Origin: Streptomyces sp. NBRC 109706
GTDB taxonomy: Bacteria > Actinomycetota > Actinomycetes > Streptomycetales > Streptomycetaceae
Assembly: GCF_000974485.1 (NCBI RefSeq)
Contig: NZ_BBOM01000005.1
Location: 728,289 to 792,288, forward strand
DNA length: 64,000 nt
Direction of reading: 5' to 3'
Part shown: in pieces, positions 25,015 through 32,785 of the stretch
How the letters are laid out: every line of letters begins with the position of its first letter
How positions within the stretch are numbered: position 1 is the stretch's first letter
The notes under the pieces: generated by a model
Seen by the model: only the letters and a program-made list of their open reading frames with translations
What the model was told of the DNA's origin: nothing
Database searches by the model: none
Position numbers and translations under genes: made by a program

Positions 25015-26136
25015 ATGATGCCTGAGTTGGTGTCGGTCGTGTCGGTTGAGGAGCCGGGTTCGCTGTTGCGGGCGGCGCGGTTGGAGCGGGGTTGGGACGT
25101 TCCGCAGCTGGTGATGCGGTTGCGGCAGGCGGCGTTCGAGCGGGGTTGGGAGCTGCCCTCGAACAAGGAGTTGAGGCTGCGGGTGCGTGGGTGGGAGGGG
25201 GGACAGCCGCCGAAGTCCCGCTACCTGGAGCTGCTGACGGCCGTGTACGGCGTGTCGCGCGAGGAGCTGGGCCTGCCGGTGCCGAGGGACGCCAAGCCGG
25301 AGATCGACAACGAGCGGTGGGCGCGGGTCATCGCTCGGTACCGGCCGTGGGTTTTGCGGCGGTTCACGGTCAAGCTCGCCGATGCCGAGACGGCGGAGGA
25401 CCTGACGCAGGACCTCTTCATTCAGCTGGGACGGTCGTTGCACAAGGTGGACCCGGCCACGGACGGGCACCTGTACCCCTACCTGAATCTTCAGGTGCGG
25501 TGGACGTTGAACTCCTACTTCGCGGAGCAGGCCAAGCGCAATCGGGAGTTTCTGGCGCCGTCGTCTGAGGGCAGTGCGGATGTGGTGCCGATCGAGCCGG
25601 CCGCCACGGATGAGCTGTCTCAGACGGAGGCGTTGGGCTGCCACCTGGCGGACGTGCGGGCCCTGTTGGCGCCGTTGAAGGAGAAGCAGCGCCAGGTGCT
25701 GGCGCTGCGGGTGGTGGACGATCTCACCAGCGGGCAGATCGCGGTGCGTCTGGGAGTGTCGGTGGGCACGGTGGACAGTCGCATGCAGGCCGCCTTGGCG
25801 GCCGTGCGGCGCAACCTGGGCATGGCACCCCCGGCCGCGAAGAAGAAGCAGGTCGGCGGGGACGGTACGTGGGCGGTGGCCGCCCGCGCGGCCGTGGCCG
25901 CCGAGGCCGCCACCGGGCGCCTGTTCACCAGCGCGGACCTGATCGAGCGCTACCAGCTGGAAGCCCCGGACACGCCGCAGAAGTGGAATCACGTGCTGAC
26001 CAGCCTGACGCGGGCGGGCGTCATCGCCCAGGCCGGATGGAGCGGCCCCCGCGATCGGCGCCGGCGCGCCTACCTCGGCACCAACCCGACCCCGGCGCCC
26101 TCCGGTGTCGCCTCGGCCCACGCGGCGGTGGCGTGA
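25015..26136 (+). CDS. HTH-sigma factor fusion protein of the element
   Basis: 373 residues from the ATG at 25015 (GGAAGGGG 7 bases upstream). Residues about 15-90 look like an Xre-type helix-turn-helix. Residues about 105-170 match sigma region 2 (R-P-W-V-L-R-R-F, D-A-E-T-A-E-D-L-T-Q-D-L-F, V-R-W-T-L-N-S-Y-F). Residues about 210-270 match sigma region 4 (L-K-E-K-Q-R-Q-V-L-A-L-R-V-V-D-D-L-T-S-G-Q-I-A). A C-terminal winged-helix-like part follows. It may direct RNA polymerase to element promoters. It heads a tightly coupled operon: its TGA shares a base with the HNH ATG. Confidence 0.8.
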   Translation: MMPELVSVVSVEEPGSLLRAARLERGWDVPQLVMRLRQAAFERGWELPSNKELRLRVRGWEGGQPPKSRYLELLTAVYGVSREELGLPVPRDAKPEIDNERWARVIARYRPWVLRRFTVKLADAETAEDLTQDLFIQLGRSLHKVDPATDGHLYPYLNLQVRWTLNSYFAEQAKRNREFLAPSSEGSADVVPIEPAATDELSQTEALGCHLADVRALLAPLKEKQRQVLALRVVDDLTSGQIAVRLGVSVGTVDSRMQAALAAVRRNLGMAPPAAKKKQVGGDGTWAVAARAAVAAEAATGRLFTSADLIERYQLEAPDTPQKWNHVLTSLTRAGVIAQAGWSGPRDRRRRAYLGTNPTPAPSGVASAHAAVA

Positions 26137-26732
26137 TGGCCGCCTCCAAACGCCGGGGGCACCTGAACGGTGCGACGACACGGGCCCGTAAGCAGGTGCT
26201 CGCCGCCCGGGACGGGGCGCGGTGCGCCTACTGCCTGGTCCCGTTCACCAGCCTGACGGAAGCGACGCTGGAACACATCGCACCGTTCTCCCTCTTCCCG
26301 ACCTGGCGCGCGGTCCACCTGGTGTTGGCCTGCCGCCCCTGCAACGACCGCAAGGCCAACCACCTGTCCCTGCTGCTGGCCCTGACCCTGCTGGCCACCG
26401 AACGCACCCCCCACGGCGCGGCCATGAACACCACGACCGACGCCGTGAACACCACGGTGGCCGCCGTGAACATCCCCGCCGACACCGTGAACACCACGAC
26501 CGACGCCGTGAACACGCGTCTGGGGTTGATGGACCGCCCCGGGTGCGTCGTGAACGACTCCCCGCCGCTGATGAACACCGGGGCGGTGGCCGTGAACACC
26601 CCCGCCAACGTCGTGAACACCTCCGGTGGGCCGCTGTCCGGCGGCATGTTGCAGCTGCTCGCCCGCCTCGCTCACGCCCGTCAGACGGCCAACCGTGCCG
26701 CCTGGCGCGCGCGGTGGGAGGTGGCCGCCTGA
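26136..26732 (+). CDS. HNH endonuclease-like protein with V-N-T repeats
   Basis: 198 residues. An HNH zinc fold is visible: C30-A-Y-C33, E46-H47-I-A-P, C66-R-P-C69-N70 and H76. The second half (about 96-165) is a low-complexity repeat of V-N-T or M-N-T every 6-8 residues, encoded by reiterated TGAACACC. Starts and stops overlap both neighbours (TGATG). Cutting or nicking of DNA for element replication or transfer is plausible but inferred; the repeats may be DNA-binding iterons rather than a protein feature. Confidence 0.75.
   Translation: MAASKRRGHLNGATTRARKQVLAARDGARCAYCLVPFTSLTEATLEHIAPFSLFPTWRAVHLVLACRPCNDRKANHLSLLLALTLLATERTPHGAAMNTTTDAVNTTVAAVNIPADTVNTTTDAVNTRLGLMDRPGCVVNDSPPLMNTGAVAVNTPANVVNTSGGPLSGGMLQLLARLAHARQTANRAAWRARWEVAA
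26425..26625 (+). repeat. TGAACACC repeats inside the HNH gene
   Basis: About nine copies of (G/A)TGAAC(A/G)(C/T)C in 200 bases, spaced in whole codons. The nucleotide motif is conserved while the intervening codons vary, which hints at a DNA-level role. Confidence 0.7.
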
Positions 26733-27160
26733 TGTCCCAGCCGAACGCGACCCCGGGTGTGACGCGGTCCGTCACACAGGTCAACGCCCCGCGCACCGCC
26801 CCCACCACACGTGACGAAACGCGTGACGAAAAGCCGCCCACCCGATCCCCGAGGCGCCGACCCGATCGGGGAGCCGCTCGATCGGGTCGGGGATCGGCCC
26901 CGGATCGGCCGATCCGATCGGGTGGCCAGTCGGGCGATCCCGCGCCGGTTCGCGCCTTGCGCGGTGGCCTGCCCGATCGGTACCTGACCCCGCTCGATCT
27001 GGTGTCCCTCTTGCAGCTGGAGAGCGTGGAGACCGTGTACGCCTGGCGCAAGAGCGGCAACGGTCCGCCCGGCTTCCGCATCGGCAAACACCTGCGGTAC
27101 GACCCGCAGGCGGTGGCCGACTGGATCGCCGCCCGCACCACCGATCGGGAGGCGGCGTGA
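26732..27160 (+). CDS. AlpA/Xis-like helix-turn-helix protein
   Basis: 142 residues. The first about 85 are Pro/Arg-rich and probably disordered. The C-terminal 55 residues (Y-L-T-P-L-D-L-V-S-L-L-Q-L-E-S-V-E-T-V-Y then W-R-K-S-G-N-G-P-P-G-F-R-I-G-K-H-L-R-Y) are a MerR-like HTH of the AlpA/excisionase type. In actinomycete elements such a protein beside int is usually the excisionase; here an ATPase gene lies between. The disordered part is encoded by a dense run of GATCGG repeats. Overlaps both neighbours by one base. Confidence 0.8.
   Translation: MSQPNATPGVTRSVTQVNAPRTAPTTRDETRDEKPPTRSPRRRPDRGAARSGRGSAPDRPIRSGGQSGDPAPVRALRGGLPDRYLTPLDLVSLLQLESVETVYAWRKSGNGPPGFRIGKHLRYDPQAVADWIAARTTDREAA
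26840..27000. repeat. GATCGG/CCGATC cluster
   Basis: Ten GATC sites in about 155 bases, mostly as CCGATCGGG or GGATCGGCC, inside the xis-like coding region. Could serve as binding sites for replication or excision proteins. Confidence 0.6.
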
Positions 27161-28452
27161 TGCCCGACCAGCCGACCCCGCCCGGGGCGGTCGGTGAGGC
27201 GGACTTCCCCGCCCGCCGCATCAAGCTCACCCCGGCAGCCTCGATCGCCCCCGAACCCGTCATCTGGGCATGGGAGCCCGAGCCCGGGATCGGGCGCATC
27301 CCGGCCGGCGCGCTGACCCTGGCCGCCGGCCGGGAGGGAACCGGCAAGTCGAGCTTCGGGATCTGGCTGGCCGCTCGCCTCTCGCGCGGCCAGCTCCCCG
27401 GCACCTTCCACCACCAACCCCGCACCGTCTTCTACGCGGCCGTCGAGGATTCCTGGTCGCGCACCCTCGTTCCCCGCCTCATGGCCGCCGGCGCCGACTT
27501 GGAGCGCGTCTACCGCGTGGACGTGGACGACGTACTCCAGGGCGAGACGATGCTTTCCCTGCCCCTGGACACCGGCCCCTTGGAAGCGGCTATCGCCGAA
27601 CACCAGGTGGCCGCCCTGATCATCGACCCGCTGATGTCCACCCTGGGACAGAACACCGACGCCCACCGCACCCAGGACGTACGCCGCGCTCTGGAACCGG
27701 TGGTGCGCATGGCCGAACGCACCACGGCCCTGACCCTGGGGATCGCCCACTTCAACAAGACCACCGGCACCGACGCCTCCCAACTGATCTCCGGCTCAGG
27801 GGCGTTCAAGGATCTCGCCCGCGCGATCCTCGCGTTCGCCCACGATCGTGAGAGCGGTGAACAGGTCATGACCCAGACCAAGAACAGTCTCGGCAAGCTC
27901 GACCTACCGTCGCTGTCCTACCGCATCGAGGGATGCGACATCCCCGCCGCGGGCGGCACGGCGAACGTCGGCCGGCTGGACTTCACCGGCATCGCCGAAC
28001 GCTCCGTGGAAGACACCCTCTCCACCACCGCCGACCCCGAAGGCGCCGGGGAGCGGGACGAAGCCGCCACCTGGCTAACCGACTACCTCACCGAACAAGG
28101 CGGAGAAGCTCCCGCCGGCGACATCATCAAAGCCGCCGAGAAGGACGGCTTCGCCAAGCGCACCCTCCAACGCGCCCGCAGCAAGGTTGGCGTGACATCC
28201 CAAAAGTCCGGATTCGGCAAAGGGTGGGTGTGGGTACTGAACGTCACCACCCCCACCGAAGGTGACACCAAGGTGCCGAAGGTGCCAACCCCCAGAAGCC
28301 TGGCACCTTCGGCACCTTCGCTGTCACCTTCGCCGAACCCCACACCCAGCGTGACCACCACGGCCGGACACTGCGCCACGTGCGGCGACCCCATGACCGC
28401 CATCGAACCCGACCAAACCACCCACCCCGGATGCACCCCCAGCATCTTCTGA
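27160..28452 (+). CDS. RecA/RepA-like AAA ATPase
   Basis: 430 residues. Walker A A-G-R-E-G-T-G-K63-S-S and Walker B A-A-L-I-I-D156-P belong to the RecA-like class of hexameric helicases (RSF1010 RepA/DnaB-like, AAA_25). A conserved-looking H-F-N-K-T follows. After a Pro/Ser linker (about 375-400) the C-terminus has C-A-T-C...H-P-G-C, a possible zinc knuckle. It is the best candidate for a replication helicase of the element. Start ATG overlaps the xis stop; a GTG three bases upstream is less likely. Confidence 0.8.
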   Translation: MPDQPTPPGAVGEADFPARRIKLTPAASIAPEPVIWAWEPEPGIGRIPAGALTLAAGREGTGKSSFGIWLAARLSRGQLPGTFHHQPRTVFYAAVEDSWSRTLVPRLMAAGADLERVYRVDVDDVLQGETMLSLPLDTGPLEAAIAEHQVAALIIDPLMSTLGQNTDAHRTQDVRRALEPVVRMAERTTALTLGIAHFNKTTGTDASQLISGSGAFKDLARAILAFAHDRESGEQVMTQTKNSLGKLDLPSLSYRIEGCDIPAAGGTANVGRLDFTGIAERSVEDTLSTTADPEGAGERDEAATWLTDYLTEQGGEAPAGDIIKAAEKDGFAKRTLQRARSKVGVTSQKSGFGKGWVWVLNVTTPTEGDTKVPKVPTPRSLAPSAPSLSPSPNPTPSVTTTAGHCATCGDPMTAIEPDQTTHPGCTPSIF

Positions 28453-28464
28453 ACCCTGCGACGC

Positions 28465-28508
28465 GGGGCGCTAACGCTAGCGGCACGCATCGCTAGCGTT
28501 AGCGCCCC
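28465..28508. repeat. Perfect hairpin between ATPase and integrase genes
   Basis: 18-bp arms 28465-28482 and 28491-28508 (core CGCTAACGCTAGCG) with an 8-base loop. It may terminate the operon (no T-tract), or provide integrase/regulator sites. Followed by the segment shared with 23125-23180. Confidence 0.75.
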
Positions 28509-28641
28509 CGCTAGCTCCCCAAACGCCGCCTGACCAGCGCGATAGCAGGTAGCGCGCCACACACGGCACCCGTCAGAACGGCCCACCAAGGGCCGTTCCG
28601 GCACCCGCCGCACCCGCTATCACCACGGGAGACACCCACCC

Positions 28642-29880
28642 ATGCCTGGCCATGTTCAAGACCGCTGGTACAAGGACGAAGAGCAGCCGGACGGCACCAT
28701 CAAGCGCGTCAAGACCGACCGATACGGCGTCGGGCTCCGGTACCGCGCCCGGTACGTCGGGCCGGACGGCACCGAGAAGTCGAAGTCCTTCCCCGACAAG
28801 CAGAAGCGCGCCGCCGAAAAGTGGCTGAGCAATACGACCGCCGACATGGAGCGCGGCCAGTACATCGACCCCAAGAAGGCGCGCATCACCTTCCGGCAGT
28901 ACGCCGAACAGTGGGTCGCCGCCCAGACCACGGACGTGGCGACGCGAGACGCCGTGGAGAGCCGCCTGCGGCTCCACTCGTACCCGTACCTCGGTACCCG
29001 CCCGCTCGGTTCCTTCCAGCCCGAGCACATGCGGACCTGGGTCCGCCAGCTCGAAGACGCAGGCATCCCCGGCACCTACGGCTACGTGATCTACGGCAAC
29101 GTCCGCGCGGTGCTGTCCGCCGCCGTCGACGACGGCTACCTGACCCGCAACCCATGCGACGCCCGATCCGTCCGCCCGCCGTCGCCAGAGCCCAAGCGCG
29201 TCGTCCCGTGGGAGCCCGGCCGCGTCTTCGCGGTCCGGGCAGCCCTACCGCCCCGGGCTCAGGCCATGGTGGATCTGGCCGCTGGCTGTGGCCTCCGGCA
29301 GGGTGAGGTGTTCGGGCTTGGCGTTGATGGTGTGGGCTTCGACACGGACACCCTGCACGTGGTGCGTCAGGTCAAGCTCGTCAAGGGCAAGCCCGTGTTC
29401 GCGCCCCCGAAGTGCGAGAAGGAACGCGACGTGCCGCTGCCGGCGGTCATCGCTGACGCGCTCCGGACCCACATGAAGGAGTTCGAGCCGACCGCCATCA
29501 CGCTGCCCTGGAAGAAGTTGGACGGGCCCCCGGTAACGGCCCACCTCCTCTTCACGGCCAAGGAAGGCAGTGCGGTCCGCAGGAACGACTTCAACGACCA
29601 CGCCTGGAAGCCCGCCCTGGCCGCCGCCGGCGTCATCCCGGAGCGTCAGCGCGGGGAGCGGCACCAAGCCGCCCGGGAGCACGGGATGCACGCGCTCAGG
29701 CACTTCTACGCGTCCGTCCTGTTGGACGCCGGGGAGAGCATCAAGGCAGTGAGCGAGTACCTGGGCCACGCGGACGCCTCGATGACCCTGCGGGTCTATG
29801 CCCACCTGATGCCGACCAGCCGGGAGCGGACGCGGAAGGCCGTTGACGCGGTGTTCAACCCGCCCGCGTTGGACAGCTGA
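28642..29880 (+). CDS. int: Tyrosine site-specific integrase
   Basis: 412 residues, standard for Streptomyces element integrases. N-terminal arm-binding region and SAM-like core-binding domain (about 80-175), then catalytic domain with R219 (G-C-G-L-R-Q-G-E), K250 or K257 region, H350-A-L-R353, H376 (Y-L-G-H) and the nucleophile Y386 (R-V-Y-A-H). It catalyses integration at, and with an Xis excision from, the attachment site next to which it sits (about 90 bases from attR). Ends convergent with nusG. Confidence 0.95.
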   Translation: MPGHVQDRWYKDEEQPDGTIKRVKTDRYGVGLRYRARYVGPDGTEKSKSFPDKQKRAAEKWLSNTTADMERGQYIDPKKARITFRQYAEQWVAAQTTDVATRDAVESRLRLHSYPYLGTRPLGSFQPEHMRTWVRQLEDAGIPGTYGYVIYGNVRAVLSAAVDDGYLTRNPCDARSVRPPSPEPKRVVPWEPGRVFAVRAALPPRAQAMVDLAAGCGLRQGEVFGLGVDGVGFDTDTLHVVRQVKLVKGKPVFAPPKCEKERDVPLPAVIADALRTHMKEFEPTAITLPWKKLDGPPVTAHLLFTAKEGSAVRRNDFNDHAWKPALAAAGVIPERQRGERHQAAREHGMHALRHFYASVLLDAGESIKAVSEYLGHADASMTLRVYAHLMPTSRERTRKAVDAVFNPPALDS

Positions 29881-29908
29881 CGGCCCAGGGACGGCCCAGA
29901 GGGCGACA

Positions 29909-29949
29909 GGAAGCCCCCACCAGCGACATACGTGCTGGTGGGGGCTTCC
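29909..29949. terminator. Bidirectional terminator between int and nusG
   Basis: Perfect 16-bp stem (29909-29924 with 29934-29949; GGAAGCCCCCACCAGC) with a 9-base loop. It lies inside the element at the attR end, so it stops both int and nusG transcripts and replaces whatever followed nusG originally. Confidence 0.85.
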
Positions 29950-29966
29950 TCACGTCGTGATGACGC

Positions 29967-30821
29967 CTAGTTCTTCTGGATCTGGTCGAAGCTCAGCTCG
30001 ACCGGGGTCTCCCGGCCGAAGATCTCCACCAGGCCCTTGACCTTCTTCGAGTCCGCGTTGATCTCGTTGATCGTCGCCTGGAGGGTGGCGAACGGGCCGT
30101 CCGTGACGGTGACCGAGTCGCCGACCTCGAAGTCGAGGACCTGCACCTCGACCCGGCGGCCGCCGCTGACGGCGCCGCCCTCGGCCGCGGCCTCGGCGGC
30201 GGCCTTCTGCTCCACCTCGGGGGCGAGCATCTTGACGATCTCGTCCAGCGTCAGCGGATACGGGTCGTAGGCGTTGCCGACGAAGCCGGTGACGCCCGGG
30301 GTGTTGCGCACCACACCCCAGGACTCGTTGGTGAGATCCATCCGCACCAGCACATAACTGGGCAGCTTGTTCTGCTTGATGGTGCGCCGGTCGCCGTTCT
30401 TGATCTGGACGACCTCTTCCTGCGGCACCTCGACCTGGAAGATGTAGTCCTCGACGTTCAGCGAGACGGCCCGCTGTTCGAGGTTGGTCTTCACCCGGTT
30501 CTCGTAGCCGGCGTAGGTGTGGATGACATACCACTCGCCGGGCAGCGTCCGCAGCTCCTCGCGCAGCGCGGCGACCGGGTCGACCGGCTCCTCGGCCGCC
30601 TCCTCGACGTCCGCGGCCTCGACGTCCCCGGCTTCGTCCGCCTCGGCAGACCGCTCGGCGACCTCATCCGCCGCGACACCGTCGGCCTCGTCCGCCGTGG
30701 CTTCGGCGGCGTCGGCCTGCTCGACATCGCTCTGCGCGGCCTCTGCCACCTCGACCGTGTCGCGCGCGGTGTCCTCGCCCTCGGGTTCGGGGGAGGCGTC
30801 GTTCAGGTTCGGGTCAGACAC
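29967..30821 (-). CDS. nusG: Transcription termination/antitermination factor NusG
   Basis: 284 residues. A long acidic Ala/Glu/Asp-rich N-terminal extension (about 1-105), typical of Streptomyces, is followed by the NGN domain ([15 protein letters not shown]) and the KOW domain ([11 protein letters not shown]). It couples RNA polymerase to Rho or ribosomes. The last codons CAG-AAG-AAC overlap the attachment core. The TAG stop is supplied by the inserted element, whereas the displaced copy at attL reads TGA. Protein sequence thus appears unchanged by the insertion. Confidence 0.97.
   Translation of the reverse strand: MSDPNLNDASPEPEGEDTARDTVEVAEAAQSDVEQADAAEATADEADGVAADEVAERSAEADEAGDVEAADVEEAAEEPVDPVAALREELRTLPGEWYVIHTYAGYENRVKTNLEQRAVSLNVEDYIFQVEVPQEEVVQIKNGDRRTIKQNKLPSYVLVRMDLTNESWGVVRNTPGVTGFVGNAYDPYPLTLDEIVKMLAPEVEQKAAAEAAAEGGAVSGGRRVEVQVLDFEVGDSVTVTDGPFATLQATINEINADSKKVKGLVEIFGRETPVELSFDQIQKN
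29969..29979 (+). other. Attachment site, nusG side (attR)
   Basis: AGTTCTTCTGG within the last codons of nusG, identical to 18376-18386. Flanking similarity continues weakly for some 30 bases (element arm CTCTCAGGCGACCAGGG versus nusG CTCAGCTCGACCGGGG), as expected if the element carries a nusG-like end. Confidence 0.7.
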
Positions 30822-30863
30822 GGTAGCTGCTTCTTCCTGACTTTCGTTACGAGGGATGGCACA

Positions 30864-31133
30864 TCAGCCGAAGACGTAGTCGACGGCTCGGCTGAATCCC
30901 CAGTCAAGCACGGTCAGGATGCAGATGACGACGACTACGAAGATGATCACCGCTGTCGCGTACGTCGTCAGCTGCCGGCGCGACGGCCAGACGACCTTGC
31001 GCAGCTCCGCGACGACCTGGCGGTAGAAGAGAGCCAGCTTGCCCAGCGGGCCCCTCTTCGCGCGACGGCCGCGACGGCCGGCGCCCTCGCCCCGGGGCTC
31101 CGGCGCAACATCGGAGTCCGTGATCCCAGCCAC
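30864..31133 (-). CDS. secE: Preprotein translocase subunit SecE
   Basis: 89 residues: a basic N-terminal region, the conserved amphipathic F-Y-R-Q-V-V-A-E-L-R-K-V-V-W-P-S-R and a single membrane helix (about 57-80). It is the essential clamp of the SecYEG channel. Upstream of nusG by about 40 bases in the secE-nusG transcript, preceded by tRNA-Trp as in other Streptomyces. Confidence 0.95.
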   Translation of the reverse strand: MAGITDSDVAPEPRGEGAGRRGRRAKRGPLGKLALFYRQVVAELRKVVWPSRRQLTTYATAVIIFVVVVICILTVLDWGFSRAVDYVFG

Positions 31134-31203
31134 TCGTCCTCACCCGATCCCGGTCATGGTCATAAGCCGCCCGGCCACCCGGACGGCTTTTCACTTCGTG
31201 TAG

Positions 31204-31276
31204 CAGGGCCGGAGGGACTTGAACCCCCAACCGCTGGTTTTGGAGACCAGTGCTCTACCAATTGAGCTACGACCCT
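31204..31276 (-). tRNA. tRNA-Trp (CCA)
   Basis: Cloverleaf with acceptor AGGGTCG/CGGCCCT, D-loop AGCTCAATTGGTAGAGC, anticodon stem CTGGT-loop-ACCAG with anticodon CCA, and T-arm GGGGGTTCAAGTCCCTC. 3' CCA is not encoded. Confidence 0.95.
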
Positions 31277-31444
31277 TTACCGTGTGGTGCCGACAACGTA
31301 CCGCATCCGGCGCCACAGGTGAGGAGTGTACGTGCTCAAAGCCCGGCCGTCGAACGGTTGGTGCGAGGGTTTCCGGCGTGACGGGTGCGCCGACGGCCCG
31401 CAACCCGTGTGCCGGCCCGGACGGCCGTCTGCGACGATGCCCCC

Positions 31445-32686
31445 ATGAGTGCCGCAACCCCATCCCCCGCCCAGCCGCCAGTCGCGCCGCCCGCCCAGCG
31501 CCGGGTCTCGGCGCGGATCGGCGCCATCTCCGAGTCCGCCACCCTGGCCGTGACCGCCAAGGCGAAGGCGCTGCGCGCCGCCGGCCGCCCGGTGATCGGC
31601 TTCGGCGCCGGCGAACCGGACTTCCCGACGCCCGACTACATCGTGGCCGCGGCCGAGGCCGCCTGCCGGGAGCCACGGTTCCACCGCTACACGCCGGCCG
31701 GCGGGCTGCCCGAGCTGCGGGAGGCAGTGGCGGCCAAGACGCTGCGCGACTCGAAGTACCAGGTCGACGCCAGCCAGGTGTTGATCACCAACGGCGGCAA
31801 GCAGGCGATCTACGAGGCGTTCGCCACCCTGCTCGACCCGGGCGACGAGGTGCTGGTGCCCGCCCCCTACTGGACCACCTACCCCGAGTCGATCCGGCTG
31901 GCCGGCGGCGTCCCGGTGACCGTCGACACCGACGAGACCAGCGGATACCTCGCCAGCGTCGAGCAGTTGGAGGCGGCCCGCACCTCGCGGACCAAGGTGC
32001 TGCTCTTCGTCTCGCCGTCGAACCCGACCGGCGCGGTCTACTCCCCCGAGCAGACCAAGGCCATCGGCCGCTGGGCAGTCGAGCACGGTCTGTGGGTGCT
32101 CACCGACGAGATCTACGAGCATCTGGTCTACGGCGGCACCGAGTTCAGCTCGCTGCCCACGCTGGTGCCCGAGCTGGCCGACCGCTGCGTCGTGGTCAAC
32201 GGCGTCGCCAAGACCTATGCGATGACCGGCTGGCGGGTCGGCTGGCTGATCGGCCCCTCGGACGTCGTCAAGGCGGCGAGCAACCTGCAGTCGCACGCCA
32301 CCTCCAACGTGAGCAACGTGGCGCAGGCCGCCGCGCTGGCGGCGGTCGCCGGCGATCTGGACGCGGTGACCGCGATGCGCGAGGCGTTCGACCGCCGCCG
32401 CACCACGATCGTGCGGATGCTCAACGAGATCGACGGCGTCAACTGCCCCGAGCCCAAGGGCGCGTTCTACGCCTACCCCTCCGTCAAGGAGCTGCTCGGC
32501 CGGGAGATCGGCGGCCAACGTCCCGCCACCTCACTGGAGTTGGCCGAGGTTCTGCTGGAGAAGGCCGAGGTCGCCGTGGTCCCGGGCGAGGCGTTCGGCA
32601 CCCCAGGCTTCCTGCGGTTCTCCTACGCGCTGGGCGACGACGACCTCGTCGAGGGCATCGGGCGGCTCCAGAAGCTGCTCTCGTAA
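31445..32686 (+). CDS. aspC: Class I pyridoxal-phosphate aminotransferase (aspartate type)
   Basis: 413 residues from the ATG at 31445. Fold-type I aminotransferase: [10 protein letters not shown] near the N-terminus, S-P-S-N-P-T-G, the cofactor lysine in [13 protein letters not shown] and R-F-S-Y-A at the end. Transfers amino groups between aspartate and 2-oxoglutarate or related pairs. The position next to tRNA-Trp/secE is conserved in Streptomyces. Substrate range is inferred from the 1-beta subgroup motifs. Confidence 0.9.
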   Translation: MSAATPSPAQPPVAPPAQRRVSARIGAISESATLAVTAKAKALRAAGRPVIGFGAGEPDFPTPDYIVAAAEAACREPRFHRYTPAGGLPELREAVAAKTLRDSKYQVDASQVLITNGGKQAIYEAFATLLDPGDEVLVPAPYWTTYPESIRLAGGVPVTVDTDETSGYLASVEQLEAARTSRTKVLLFVSPSNPTGAVYSPEQTKAIGRWAVEHGLWVLTDEIYEHLVYGGTEFSSLPTLVPELADRCVVVNGVAKTYAMTGWRVGWLIGPSDVVKAASNLQSHATSNVSNVAQAAALAAVAGDLDAVTAMREAFDRRRTTIVRMLNEIDGVNCPEPKGAFYAYPSVKELLGREIGGQRPATSLELAEVLLEKAEVAVVPGEAFGTPGFLRFSYALGDDDLVEGIGRLQKLLS

Positions 32687-32785
32687 CGCCCACGGCGGTG
32701 TGCCGGCTCGAGTCGGTGTTCGGGCCGGCGCCTCCCCGGGGCGACCGGGTTTTGGCGGACGGGGGACTTACGGCAAGATCCTGGA

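Larger units (their letters stand above)
18376..29979. mobile_element. Integrative element inserted at the 3' end of nusG
   Basis: An 11.6 kb block between the normally adjacent nusG and rplK, bounded by an 11-bp direct repeat that overlaps the nusG stop. Contents from the attL end: repeat-rich non-coding DNA, an IS481-type transposon, a 200-bp inverted repeat, GNAT, GntR, (divergent) HTH-sigma fusion, HNH, AlpA-like HTH, RecA/RepA-like ATPase and tyrosine integrase next to attR. No relaxase, FtsK/TraB or phage structural gene is visible, so it is not a self-transmissible AICE in its present form; it may be mobilised by a helper or be a remnant. Confidence 0.8.

Noticed and set aside
31204..31276. 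tRNA-Trp as the attachment site of the element
   Set aside because: It lies 1.2 kb beyond the integrase on the far side of secE-nusG, is complete, and has no partial duplicate near 18.2-18.6 kb.
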